From Zea mays (lineage: Eukaryota; Streptophyta; Magnoliopsida; Poales; Poaceae): a DNA stretch of 64,000 nucleotides. The stretch's first letter is position 1; the number at the start of each line of letters is the position of its first letter. Below the pieces are notes generated by a model. That model saw only the letters and a list, made by a program, of their open reading frames with translations. It was not told the DNA's origin and made no database searches. The stretch spans positions 5,788,001 through 5,852,000 of the forward strand of contig NC_050104.1 of NCBI RefSeq assembly GCF_902167145.1, written 5' to 3'. Shown one piece after another: positions 44,470 to 55,490 of the stretch. Both the position numbers and the translations under genes were made by a program.

Positions 44470-44642
44470 CTCCCTCCGTCCCAGGATATAAGACGTAACC
44501 ACTTTTTTGTTCTTGTCCCATAATACAAAATGTGCTTTCTCTATGTATACGTACATCGATGCAGTGGTATAGAGACAATTAAGTACATTTCTTGGCCTTT
44601 GAACCAGAGTTGATTACGCCTTATATACTGGGACGGATGGAG
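44470..44642. mobile_element. Stowaway-type MITE
   Basis: The left end CTCCCTCCGTCCCAGGATAT and right end (complement CTCCATCCGTCCCAGTATAT) are flanked by TA. This is the classic Stowaway (Tc1/mariner) signature. 173 bp, no coding sequence. Confidence 0.88.
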
Positions 44643-44974
44643 TATAACACCATAATTTCTAGACAGAATATATATTGTGGCCATTTTTTTGGCAAAACAC
44701 TATTCCCCTATCATGGAATATAGCACATACAAGAATAAAATGACATATACTGATAATATACACATGAATTCGACTGATACTATATTGTTAGTTACCATTT
44801 ATCAACAAATCGCCCTTTAATCTCACTGGTAACAACATTATACATGTTGGAACAAAATCGATTCACATATATATTTGAAGTCGTCACCATATACATCCAT
44901 CTTTCAAGTTCTCTCAATCGGTCTTAAAATCTTTAACATACATACACTCTTTCAGGTGGAGGATGTAGTATGTA

Positions 44975-45132
44975 ACTCCCTCCATTTCAAAATAGTATTC
45001 GTTTTAGCTCTTTTTTATGTTTATATTCGAACAGATGATGATAAATCTAGACATATTTATAAAACACATACATCAAACACTGGATGAATCTATTAATTAC
45101 TTAAAACAAATTTTAATTTGGGATGCAAAGAG
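44975..45132. mobile_element. Decayed Stowaway-like MITE
   Basis: The left end ACTCCCTCCATTTCAAAATA and right end (complement CTCTTTGCATCCCAAATTAA) are imperfect inverted repeats bounded by TA. It is more diverged than the one at 44470. Confidence 0.55.
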
Positions 45133-46664
45133 TAACGAATAGTAATACATGTATTTGTAAATGTAGTATCATATGGGGTGGCGGAGCGCCTAACTGGTAC
45201 GGTCTTAGAAAAAGCTGACGAGACTGGCCGGTTAGGCATTGCTCCTCCTTTCCATTTGCTTTTATTTTTGGAGGAAAGAAGGTATCTCCAGATCCAAAGT
45301 ACTCGGCCACAAATGTCGGGCGACCTCAATTATGCTACCTCCACTTGTACCGAAGCACAAGGCTGTTTGTGCTTGAAGACACATTTCTTAGCCACGCATT
45401 TCCTGGCGGCCGGCGCCACCAGGAGCGTCGAGCACCGCATGTCTGCGGCGAAAGGTGCCGTCCCAGACTAAAACAAGCTAAGCACTGTCCCAAAAAAACA
45501 CATGATAAATGTTAACGTTGCAGCTGCCGCACTGGCTACAGATCGACGACGACGACGATCCATGGAGCAGAATCAGCAGATCGACGAGCATCTTATCGGG
45601 CTGCCGGCAAGTCACAAGTGAGGTGACATGTGTCCTAGCGCACTGAGCCACTGCTAATGCGTGTAGCGAGATCAGGGGGACAATAATAGGGTTGGAATTG
45701 GGGTCCTGAGTAGTTTCCGAGCAAGGGAAGCTAAATATAGAGATTAACTAGTCGGTTGTCCATCCAAGAAACTATAATAGAACAACATAGTTAAAACAAT
45801 AGCACATTTTCCTCTTGCCAATACATGTAAGGAGATAAGAGGAGAAGGACGAAGACAATGTAATAGGCAAATGAATGATTAAATTACATAGAACTGGTTA
45901 AATAATAACATCACAATCGTTCATTTATCTTATCACACAAGTTAGATTACAAAGTACTTTTGAAGCAAACTTGGGATGCCCAAAGATGAGTATAGAGAAA
46001 GCGCTTTGAAGGCTAAGCCCTTCAAAGTTAGGAGGTGTGAGTGAATTGTTTCGTGGGGTTGTATGCATGGGCACTATTTAACTATTTATAGGGACCTGAT
46101 GCTATACATCTTAGTGTGAAATTACATCGATTACATGAATTCTCTACACAAGAACTATGCGATTGTAGAAGTCTATTTTTGTCTTCTCACTCATAAGACG
46201 TGTTGCACACGAATCTCCTGAGTTCCCTCGGCTTTTCAATGCTCGAGTTTAGACGAAGCTCTATCCGAATGCCACTCTACGAAGTAGGCACCAATAGTAC
46301 AATGAAGCTTCATTTCATCTGTGCTAACGAAGTCTTGCTTCTTCCTATGACTTGATGAATTGAACAATCGAAGCTTGTGTCACCTAGCTCCTGAAATAGA
46401 CTTCAAACATTGAGACCCGTTACTTGAGGACCTTCAGCAAAGCCTTCTTCCCAACAGATGCAAAACATGTCATGTAGTTGTTTTTCTATCACAATAAGAC
46501 CATCTCTATATATAAGAGGATCAAGTCCAATTGAGTATCCCAACTTTTAATCATCTAAAACTAATCTACTACACCTTTTAACTTCTCTTATCTCTCTATC
46601 TTGTTGTTCATCACATCTTTCGGTGAGGTTTGACGATATTCTAGATGGACTTCTCGATCATAGG
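45133..46664. other. Intergenic, no gene recognised
   Basis: A short hairpin (GCGCCTAACTGGTACGGTC paired with GACTGGCCGGTTAGGC, about 45187-45238) and a GAC triplet run near 45545 are the only structures noted. 45840-46660 is moderately AT-rich and may be retrotransposon-derived, but I see no motif that proves it. Confidence 0.35.
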
Positions 46665-46769
46665 TGTTGAGTACCATAATTAGGGGTACCCAGATCACAA
46701 CCCTAAAGTGCCTAGACGCTCGAGTAAGAAGAGGTCATAAGAAAAACACGCCCCATCTTTACCAAGGCG

Positions 46770-48260
46770 TGAGGAACCCAAGTCACGACTCGCATGAGGC
46801 CAACCCCGAGCGAGGGACCCAAGTCACGACTCACCCGAGGCCAACTCCGAGCGAGGGACCCAAGCCATGACTCTCCCGAGGCTAACCCCGTGAGAGACGC
46901 AGTCATGGCTCGCCCAAGGACAATCCCGAGCGGGAGACGTAATCACAAAACTCGCCCGAGGCCAACCCTGTGATATCCTGGCCCCTGGGATGGTGAAATC
47001 CTGGCCCAAGGCTTAATAGAATTAATAGAGTACTCATATCAACAAGGTGCATCTTCTTTTTCGGAAGCCTATCTCAAAAGAACTTTTTCTTGGGTGCGCA
47101 CGAGTGAGGACAAAGTGCGCACAAAAAGACTCGTGTTGGTCTGTGGGGACAATATATGATCCTAGAGAGCTGCCAGAAGTAAGTACCGCCGATCCAGGGA
47201 TTGGACGGGGTGTTACAAGTGGTATCAGAGCCAACTCTCGCGGTTTCACGGGCGTTTGTGGGTTAGGGGGTTCGGGTATATGTCGCATGGTGCATGTGGG
47301 TCCACAATGGTCACATGACATGGAATATGATGACACTAGACACATAGACGTGGCCAAGAGGGGAGGTTCCTGGATTGGGGTTGACCGACGAGGACGTCGG
47401 TCTTCTAAGGGGGTGGATTGTGATATCCTAGCCCAAGGCTTAATAGAATTAATAGAGTAATCATATCAACAAGGTGCATCTTCTTTTTTGGAAGCATATC
47501 TCAAAAGAACTTCCAACTTATGCGTGCTTGGCTTCGAGCAATTTGGGATAGATGACCGACCAGGAAGTTTTCTCGGGTGCGCATGAGTGAGGACAAAGTG
47601 CGCACAAAAAGACTTGTGTTGGTCTATGGGGACAATATATGATCCTAGAGAGCTGCCAGGAGTAAGTACCGCCGATCCAGGGATTGGACGGGGTGTTACA
47701 AACCCCGAGAGGGAGACGCAGTCACGGCTCGTTCGAGGACTGTCTCAGGTGGGGAACACATTCTCGACTCGCCCGAGGCTAACCCTGAGCAGGAGACGAA
47801 GTCATGGCTTGCCCGAGGCCAACCCCGAGCGAGGGACCCAAGTCACGAATCACCTGAGGCCAACCTCGAGCGAGGGACCCAAGTCACGACTCACCCGAGG
47901 ACAACCCTGAGTGGGAGATGCAATCACGGCTCGCTCGAGGTCAACCCTGAGTGGGAGACGCAGTGACGGCTCGCCCAAGGCCAACCCCAAGAGGGAGACA
48001 CAGTCAGAGCTCGCCCGAGGCCAGCCTTGGGTGGGCAACACATTCTCAACTCACCCGAGGCCAACACCGAGCGGGAGACACAGTCACGTCTTGCCTGAAG
48101 CCAACCCCAAGCGAGGGACCCAAGTCACGACTCGCCCGAAACCAACCCCGAGTGGGAGACGTAGTCACATCTCGCCCGAGGCCAACCCCGGGCGGGGAAC
48201 ACATTCCCGACTCGCCTAAGGCCAGCCTCGGGCGAGGAGCGCATTTTCGATTTGCCCGAG
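46770..48260. repeat. Tandem repeats of about 40 bp in the gypsy LTR
   Basis: More than fifteen diverged units of the form GGCTCGCCCGAGGCCAAC followed by CCCGAGCGGGAGACGCAGTC run across the LTR on both sides of the TRIM-like insertion. Unit length is about 39-42 bp, so open frames recur. I regard them as non-coding. Confidence 0.85.
46969..47700 (+). mobile_element. TRIM-like mini LTR retrotransposon
   Basis: Two direct repeats start TGTGATATCCT and end GACGGGGTGTTACA (46969-47217, 249 bp; 47419-47700, 282 bp). The 201-bp interior starts AGTGGTATCAGAGCC, a tRNA-Met primer-binding site, and ends with the purine tract TAAGGGGGTGGAT. The flanks are AACCC on both sides (46964-46968, 47701-47705). 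There is no coding sequence. The first LTR lacks about 55 bp present in the second (around AACTTCCAACTTATGCG) and has an extra 20-odd bp near its start. Size and structure match terminal-repeat retrotransposons in miniature. Confidence 0.9.
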
Positions 48261-49279
48261 GGCATCTCGGGCGACGCTCTAGGAGCTACCGCATCGACCA
48301 ACCACTTTGATCCTAGAACGTATTCACCTACCCCGCTGAGGGTGGCGAAGTCAACAAAGGACGACGTGACTACTGTCTAATATACCTTTACTGCCCACGA
48401 CGATGCATAGGGCACAAATACGGGCGCTATTCTCCCACTTCGACCACTGTATCAACCACCCAGAGCATGGATACAGGCAACGACCGATTCCGACCTCGGC
48501 CTTGGGAGAAATCTCCACCTCGCCGGAGCTCGGCCTCGGCCAACTACCCTAGCTAACGTGCATTAAATGCCACCTACTCTCACACGAATCTCGTAGAGGA
48601 CCATGCCAAGCGTTGTGTCAACTACTCCAACTCGACACCCACGCCCCAGTACAGGCTAGGGCTCGAGCACATGCCCATGCTACCAAGCCTAGCCTCGGCT
48701 CTCTACCCCGTCAAGAGAACATGCCATAGGGATCGGGTGTCCTTCTCGTGACCGAAAGATGACACAAGGACGAGGGCTATCCCACCGACCATGCTGCTAC
48801 AGGGCTCAGACACAAGTACGAGGGCCATCCTACCGGCCATGGCGCTACAGGGCTCGGACACAAGAACGAGAGCCACCCCACCGGCCATGGCGCTACAGGG
48901 CTCAGACACATCTCCTCTGATCACAACAGCAACGCAAACACCATTGTACTCATGGGCCTCCTCCTCGAGACTATAAAAGGAGGAGCCTGAGGCCTTCTAG
49001 GGAGGACAACACGACTTCACGACTTCATTCTTGATATTGGCAGTCGTCTCAATCATACTCAGAGACTTGGGACTCACTCCCTCTCTCGACTCGCTTGTAT
49101 CCCCTACTACGAGCACTTAGTGCAAGATAATACAAGCATCCCTCTCTCGCTGGAAGTAGGGCCTTCTCTTGCCTAAACCAAGATAAATCTTGGGTATTCT
49201 TGCATCGCCCATCCGGGATAGGGGCACGTAGCACGAATTTACTAATTAGTTAGGATCCCCTGTTTCCAAAACACTAACA

Positions 49280-51380
49280 GTTGGACAACCTATATGTGCT
49301 ACTTTCCGATGGTTCTTACAAAAATGTGTTAGAGAGTTTATCAGACAAAGAACAATATCAACATTGACCTAACCAGCCCCTTGATAAATTTCTTTTGTTC
49401 GCTATATTCCTTATTGCATTCAAGGTCGTGTGTCGACCATAGGCGTGCTAGCCTTTGCTGTTGTGGTGCAAAATCTATGTGCATATTTTTTTGTGACTCC
49501 ACTAGGGAACAAAGAAGACTATAAAGATCCAATCTACTAGTAACATGCCTGGCAGCAACAAAATGTAAGTATGAAGAGGATAATACTAATTCCTACAATC
49601 CCAAGAACATCAGCCACCCAATATCGCTTGAAGAGCTTTTTGATGAGCTTCATCAGAATATTCAAGAAGCTCAATTCAATCTGAAGTCTTCCTTGGAGGG
49701 TTGCATTGAAGATTGACGAGACATGGTGACTCAATTTCGTGAACCTAACATTGGTGATTTCATTGCTTTTATAGACATTGAAGGTAATGGTTAATAAAGA
49801 GATAACTAAATCTTTACCCTAATCATGCTAATTATATTAAGGTGGAGCAAGACTAGAGAAGATATTCTTGATAATTCTATCTCGACCCTTGCTAATATGT
49901 TTACGATATGATTAGACAGAATATAGGTAATATGGTCGATGGATTTGATAAATTGGCCCCTAAACAACTTAATTTTGGCATGCCTTACAATCTTTATAAA
50001 AAAAGGTCTTTATGCAACATATAACAAAAGCAAATTGGCCTCTTTGGCACTTAAAACCAATAAGGATAATTTTGGTCGAGCTAGCACATATACGACTAAG
50101 GTCACTTTTTCTCCAAATTTGGGTCGAAACACATGAACCAATAATGGACCAGTGTGAATTTGAGCTTTGGAGGTGTATAATACAATTCTTCATAACCTGC
50201 TAAAGTCACATAGTCAAAATCCTATGCTTAATAATGCACCTATAGCTCCTAGAACCAATTTTAATGAAGTTTTGACCCGATTTAGAGAAGAGATGTCTAA
50301 ATTCATTGTGCAAATTAAGTGTAGTAGGATTACTTACTGCAAGTTGTACCCCTAATGTTTAGATACTTCGAAATCTCCTGATGGTTAGAGGGTACAAGAT
50401 ATTTATAAGTTCAGTGTTGATGAAGTAAATCTACCATTAGCATGTTTATAGCTCAAATAAGTGATACTACCATAGATTTTCTGAATGTGTGTTGTTTTCC
50501 TCTGTCTCGTACTGGTATAGTTTTTGCATGGTTTACATGATCAAAATGCTAAAGTTGACAAAGGTGTTTGGCAATGTGCATTTAGATATATTTTGCATGA
50601 TGATGAGTTATACTGAAGAAGTATCGAAGACATGCTATTATCGAAGTTGACAAAAATGGATATGGGATAAGTCCATGAAGGTATATGTACACATGAATTG
50701 GCTTCAAAGATGAGGTGGTTATTATGTAGAGTCAATTTTTATTGACCTACTATGATTGCTGAATGTTTTTGTTATTATAAAGGGTCTAAAGAGTTCTAGT
50801 AGTTTGTTAATATTAAGCTAGTACCTGCTACAATGATTCATCCTATCATCAAGTCATGGCATTTTCTTTGTTGGGGGATAGACTTTATTATCCATTTCAT
50901 CATCCATCATCAAATAAACACCTATTTGTCTTAGTTGCTATGGATTATTTTACCAAATGGATTGAAGCAATTCCTTTGATGATTCAGTATGCCTCAAACA
51001 TTCACTACAGATCAAGGAATATCATTTGTATCAAAGAAGCTACATGGTAATGCTGAATTATATAAAATCAAGTTGCTTAATTTATCTTTGTACTATGCTC
51101 AAGCTAATGGCCAAGTTGAGTCTAGTAATAACACCTTGATCAAGCTCATCAAGAATAAAATTGAAGAAAATCCAAGGAGGTGGCATGAGGTTTTGTGTGA
51201 AGCTCTATAGGCACATTGTATAGATATGGTGCCACTAAAGTTATTCCTTTTGAGCTAGTATGAGGATAAAAAGTTGGGAAGATCCTTATAGAGTGATCAA
51301 AGTGATGTTTAGAAATTCATATATGCTAGAGACATTGCAAGGTGATGGTCTCTCGAGAAACATCAATAAATATATTTGAA
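49280..51380 (+). pseudogene. Decayed gypsy gag-pol, integrase part recognisable
   Basis: The clearest part is integrase: CWGIDFIIHF near 50870, VAMDYFTKWIEAIPL near 50930, TTDQGISFVSKKLHG (50998 on), LYYAQANGQVESSNNTLIKL near 51090 and EENPRRWHEVLCEAL to 51207. The frame changes between the first and second blocks and stops follow. Upstream (50160-50350) is a weakly Gag-like stretch (FNEVLTRFREEMSKF). Protease, reverse transcriptase and RNase H are not seen, so there was a large deletion. It may belong with the LTR upstream (46665-49279) or the LTR-like region downstream. Confidence 0.75.
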
Positions 51381-51599
51381 AAACGATTTCGATGTGTTTG
51401 GTATGAAGCTTAGAGTCCTCTTCAAATAACGTCCGGAACATACATCGGCCTTAGAACAAATATGACCGGTGTATACATCATCCTTAAATGCTTGATAACA
51501 TATCAGTTGGACTTTATTGCTATTTAGTGCTTTTATGTTTTTAGGTTCATATGTACTATTCATTTAAAACAATTGAGCATATGTTGATCCACAAAAGTG

Positions 51600-52430
51600 T
51601 CCTAGACAAAGCAGATAAGATGATGGTGTTGTCCCATAGAAGTCAGCCTGGCCATCCCCTAAGCCGATAGATCGAGTTCCCAAAGTCGGTCAAGCCAAGA
51701 TAAATTCATTCAGGTTGAGTACCTATTGCCGAATCCACGACATTACCGAGGCCCATTGTTGGGATGAGGGCCGAATGAAACCTCGATCACCTGAAACAAA
51801 TTGCGACTAACCCAAGACAAGGTTTGATCGCAGGCAAAGGGACAAAGGGTCGCGTAGCCCCGAAGGCAACAGAATCGTCAGAGGTAGATGAGAGACGCTC
51901 TGACTCGAAGGCTCTACCTCCTGTGCAAGGGGTCCCTGGAGGAGCATGAAGACTAGCTCCCCAAGCGATGACCATGCGAGCGCCCTAGCTCGCTGTTGAC
52001 GAGGGCTCCACAGGTGTCCGAACGGAGCCCGCAAGTCAAAGTCCCCAAGACGAAGACCATCACGGCGGAGGCCCCCCAATACTTGGGGACACGACCGATT
52101 CACGCCATGTCATAGGGTGGGCCACAGTTGCCCTCCTGCCAGTCTCTGGCCCGGGTATAAAATCTAATGAATTAGAGATTGCGACGTTATTGTTCCGTAA
52201 TTACCCCATTGTACAGTATATTCTGAGAATGTAGTAGGTAATCGAGGGTACGAGCGTATTTTGTGCACGAGACTTACCTATAAATACTCGAGTCTAGACC
52301 CTTGAGAGGGACACTTGATAAGACATCTGTACAAATCCATAGCAATCTATCTTCTTGTTTTGTCGTGCACTACTGTTACTCCCAACTGCTACCGGGTGTT
52401 TGGGCCCGCGTGTGAGGAAACCAACGCTCG
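51600..52430 (+). mobile_element. Gypsy 3' region and LTR-like sequence
   Basis: Follows the integrase remnant. It is GC-rich with CCGAGG-type motifs, then GGGTATAAAA (52154), later CTATAAATACTC (52279-52290) and a leader ending near CAACGCTCGGC. This is the order of promoter elements in a gypsy LTR. I cannot fix its borders or find the matching 5' copy. Confidence 0.5.
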
Positions 52431-54870
52431 GCTTGGCTCGGGTCAAGTTTGTTTGAGTTGAACTGATTTCTTTCCAAATTATTTTTTTGAGGTGGGGAAC
52501 ATGTGAAACGTGTCTTAGAGTTGTTCCTTATTAATTGTGGTAAGAACATGTGAACTGATTTGAACTGATTTCTTTCCCAATTATTTCCTAAACACTGTCT
52601 CTCTGTCTAGATCTCATCTCTCTAGCTTACTGTTTGTGACGCCTCCAAACAAAATTTGATGGTATTCTAGGTAGCCACGCCGATTTGAAGATAATAATCT
52701 CTACATGCTCCTTCCTAAAGGGTCTTCTTAGCTTGGAAGATGTTGGAGTTTACTAGAGACGAAGAACAAGATGACCTATGTCTGCCAACCGACCCATTGA
52801 TCGGTTTGGATTGTCAGGTACGTTACTCTCGCTGTGTTTAAGACCATGTGTGTTAATAACCACGGACTTGCTGCTAGCTCTTGGCCGGCCTCTTGTAGTG
52901 TGCGTCCGACCAAAATGGACATCAACACAAAGTCGCTGGTCGATTAGAATCACGTGTGAGCGAGATCGAGGGCCGTTCCAATCGTCGTCGTCGTAGCTAC
53001 AAGTAGAGTACGTAGCAATGCAGCAGCTCTGATCCTCCTCTCCTTTCTGACAGTCCGATCCACCACTGGTTGATGCTTGCGCTCTTAGCTCGGGTCATAT
53101 ATAAAATAGGATTCCATAATATAAATGCTTGTTTACTCAGACGATCGCCTTTATTTGTGAGGTGGTGTGGAGACGTGGGAGCGTTCAATTCGCTGACAGG
53201 AACTGGTGATGGAACTCGAAAGCTAATAAGGTGGCGTCGGTCTCTAGCTAGCTAGGCCGGGGTGCTGGTGGTACGGTGAGTGGCGGAAAAGCAAGAAGCG
53301 CGCATGCCAGGGGCGTCGTTTTCTTTCACCTCCCGACCGGCTGGATAGTAATGTGGCCGATCGAGTTGAACTCGTGCAAGAGGGTAACTGTCGATCGCCG
53401 TGTCGGACTGCATGGCAAAGGCGAAGCCGGACAGACATGGGTGTGGCACGCCGGCCGGGTGCGGGTTCCGCACGACGATCTGCTGTGAGAGGTCGTTGCC
53501 GTACGTCGTCCCGGCTTCGTTCTGCGAGTGACTGGTGAGAAAAAAAAAGACTTCCATCCATTTCGGCGTCTCAGCCTCTACTTTGCCAGTTTTCTCTAGC
53601 TCGCTCGCATAAAGGCTCTTGGGAAGTCATTTGAGCCAAGTATTACTTACCGGATCAGCCTTTTTGACAGTATCGTGTCATGGTATATTATAACGTAGAT
53701 ATATACATCTGGCTTTTAGGGACGGTCATCTTGAAGAAGAATGAGCGATGAGAGAGAGATCAGCTATATATATACTGAGATTTGCCTCTCGCTTTCGTTC
53801 TGGCATGTCTCGGTTAGACATTTGACGCTAGCCATAAGCCATTAGCTTACGTTTTGCGCACCAGCAACTACAGCAGCTAGCTAGGGGCGAAAGCAGTGGA
53901 GGGGCTCCCGGGCCTGCAGCAAAATGCAGTCTACTGTGTGTTTTTGGTGACTATTTAGATAAACTGCTGGACATGGTCTCATGCTTCTACTACAGTACTA
54001 CAGTCGGCCTCATTAATTAAAAGTTTTATGCCTTCACCTTGCATTGAGAGCAACTTCGTCTTGGAACGCATGACAGTTTTTGTTTGAAGAGCATGTAGTG
54101 AAAATAAACGTCAAAAGGACTAATGAAAATGCACTACTAATAAAAATGTTGAAAATAGTCAAATATAGATGTCAATGGCCTATCTTTAATTGCACGTGGG
54201 GATTTCCATAGGAGACTGGGAACAGAGGCAATTCTCTCTCATTGGGCTTTGAAAGGAGAAAAACTTATACCCAATGGGACACTCGCGAGCAGAAACAGTT
54301 TTCCGTCCCTGTCCTCGATCCTCGTCCTATGTTTTTAGGATGAATTTAGGTGCAATAACAAGATGGAATAGAATGGAACGATCTCTCGTATAAGAATAAT
54401 AAGATTGTTTGTCCTTTTGGTTTTATCTAAAGTCAATCAATATTAATTTTAACCGATTATACTAGATGTTTCATAAGATTTTACAACATAAAAATAACAT
54501 TACTAGATTTATCATGACTTGAACTATCAGAATATATCATTCTTTTATTTTAAAATAATTTAATCTTATATATATTGTTAGTCAAGGTTTAAATAGTTTA
54601 ACTTAGGATAAATCAAAAAGACAAACTCATGTGGACAGAGGGGTATGCACTTAGCGTCACTGAACTTTGACTTCTTTATGTAATGTTAGATTGCATGTGT
54701 GCATTGCATATAACCAGTTTTGCATATGTGATTGTTGCTTACTTTTGAATTAATTCTTGAAAGAATTATAACGTCTAAGGTAGGTGAATTAGACTTCTCG
54801 AAAAAGAAATCTTACATAAATAAAATTCTAATTTGAAGCCGAAACATACCCGAGTGTCTGTTATGTGACA
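52431..54870. other. Intergenic, no gene recognised
   Basis: Mixed composition with a GC-rich part at 53240-53520 where open frames on both strands overlap but none resembles a known protein. CTAACTT/AATTATTT-type AT-rich DNA runs from 54330 on. No tRNA, MITE ends or LTR ends were found. Confidence 0.4.
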
Positions 54871-55490
54871 AAGAATTTTGCAGCATAGTTTTCAGACCTA
54901 TACTTTCATGGGAATTCTAGGAACGTAAATACTTGAAGTAAAAATACTTAAATATGAATGCATATAGTAAAGCAAGGGTTAAAAGACTCATCGTGTTTAC
55001 CGAGGCATCGAATAATTGACACTCTCCACTAATTCTTATTGGAGCACCAACCCAAGTATGTCTCTCCCACTTGGTCCGCTCAAGAACTAAGTGGTTTAGG
55101 GTTTAGGGATCGTGTTTAAATCACAAGTTGGGTCATCCACATACTCTCCGAGTGATCACCACAGTCCTGATAGCCACCTAGCCATCTAGGTATTTCTGAC
55201 CACCTAGAGTAACATGCACTAGACCTTTTATGCATTAATGATGTCGCTAACAACACAATTATAACTGCTCTAATCTCCTCACCATGCAAAGGGTCTTCTT
55301 CATGCTCAAGGGGATGATTTAGCTATTGGAAGGGGTAACAACCCTCAAGATGTGTTGAGGGGGTATAAATAGCCTAAATGGGTGAAACTAGTACTTACAA
55401 CCCCACTCAACATTTTTGGGGGCATCGGACGTGTGCGATTCTCAATTTCCTAGTGCATCAGGCATAGAGCCTACCGCTAGAAATAATGAT
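54871..55490 (-). mobile_element. Degenerate LTR-like sequence, same family as 41220-43780
   Basis: Shares TTCTAGGAACGTAAATACTTG, CGAGGCATCG(A/G)ATA, TTGGAGCACC and GTGATCACCAC with the element at 41220-43780 in the same order. It ends where copia coding remnants start (about 55491). Confidence 0.55.

Larger units (their letters stand above)
46665..49279 (+). mobile_element. Gypsy-type LTR with internal tandem repeats, interrupted by a mini-retrotransposon
   Basis: It begins TGTTGAGTACCATAATTAGG, a start shared by several maize gypsy LTRs, and ends CTAACA at 49279. A TATA box (CTATAAAAGG, 48971-48980) is followed by a leader with CCTCTCTCGCTGG and GTAGGGCC blocks typical of such LTRs. The flanks ATAGG and GTTGG do not match, and no clear primer-binding site follows, so it is a solo or rearranged LTR. 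Removing the TRIM-like insertion leaves about 1.9 kb. Confidence 0.72.

Noticed and set aside
46770..48260. Regular repeats with variable spacers, CRISPR-like at a glance
   Set aside because: The whole unit diverges, there are no unique equal-length spacers, and it lies within a plant LTR with a TATA box.
46665..49279. Intact solo LTR formed by recombination
   Set aside because: The 5-bp flanks (ATAGG, GTTGG) do not match and gypsy remnants follow, so a clean solo LTR is not supported.
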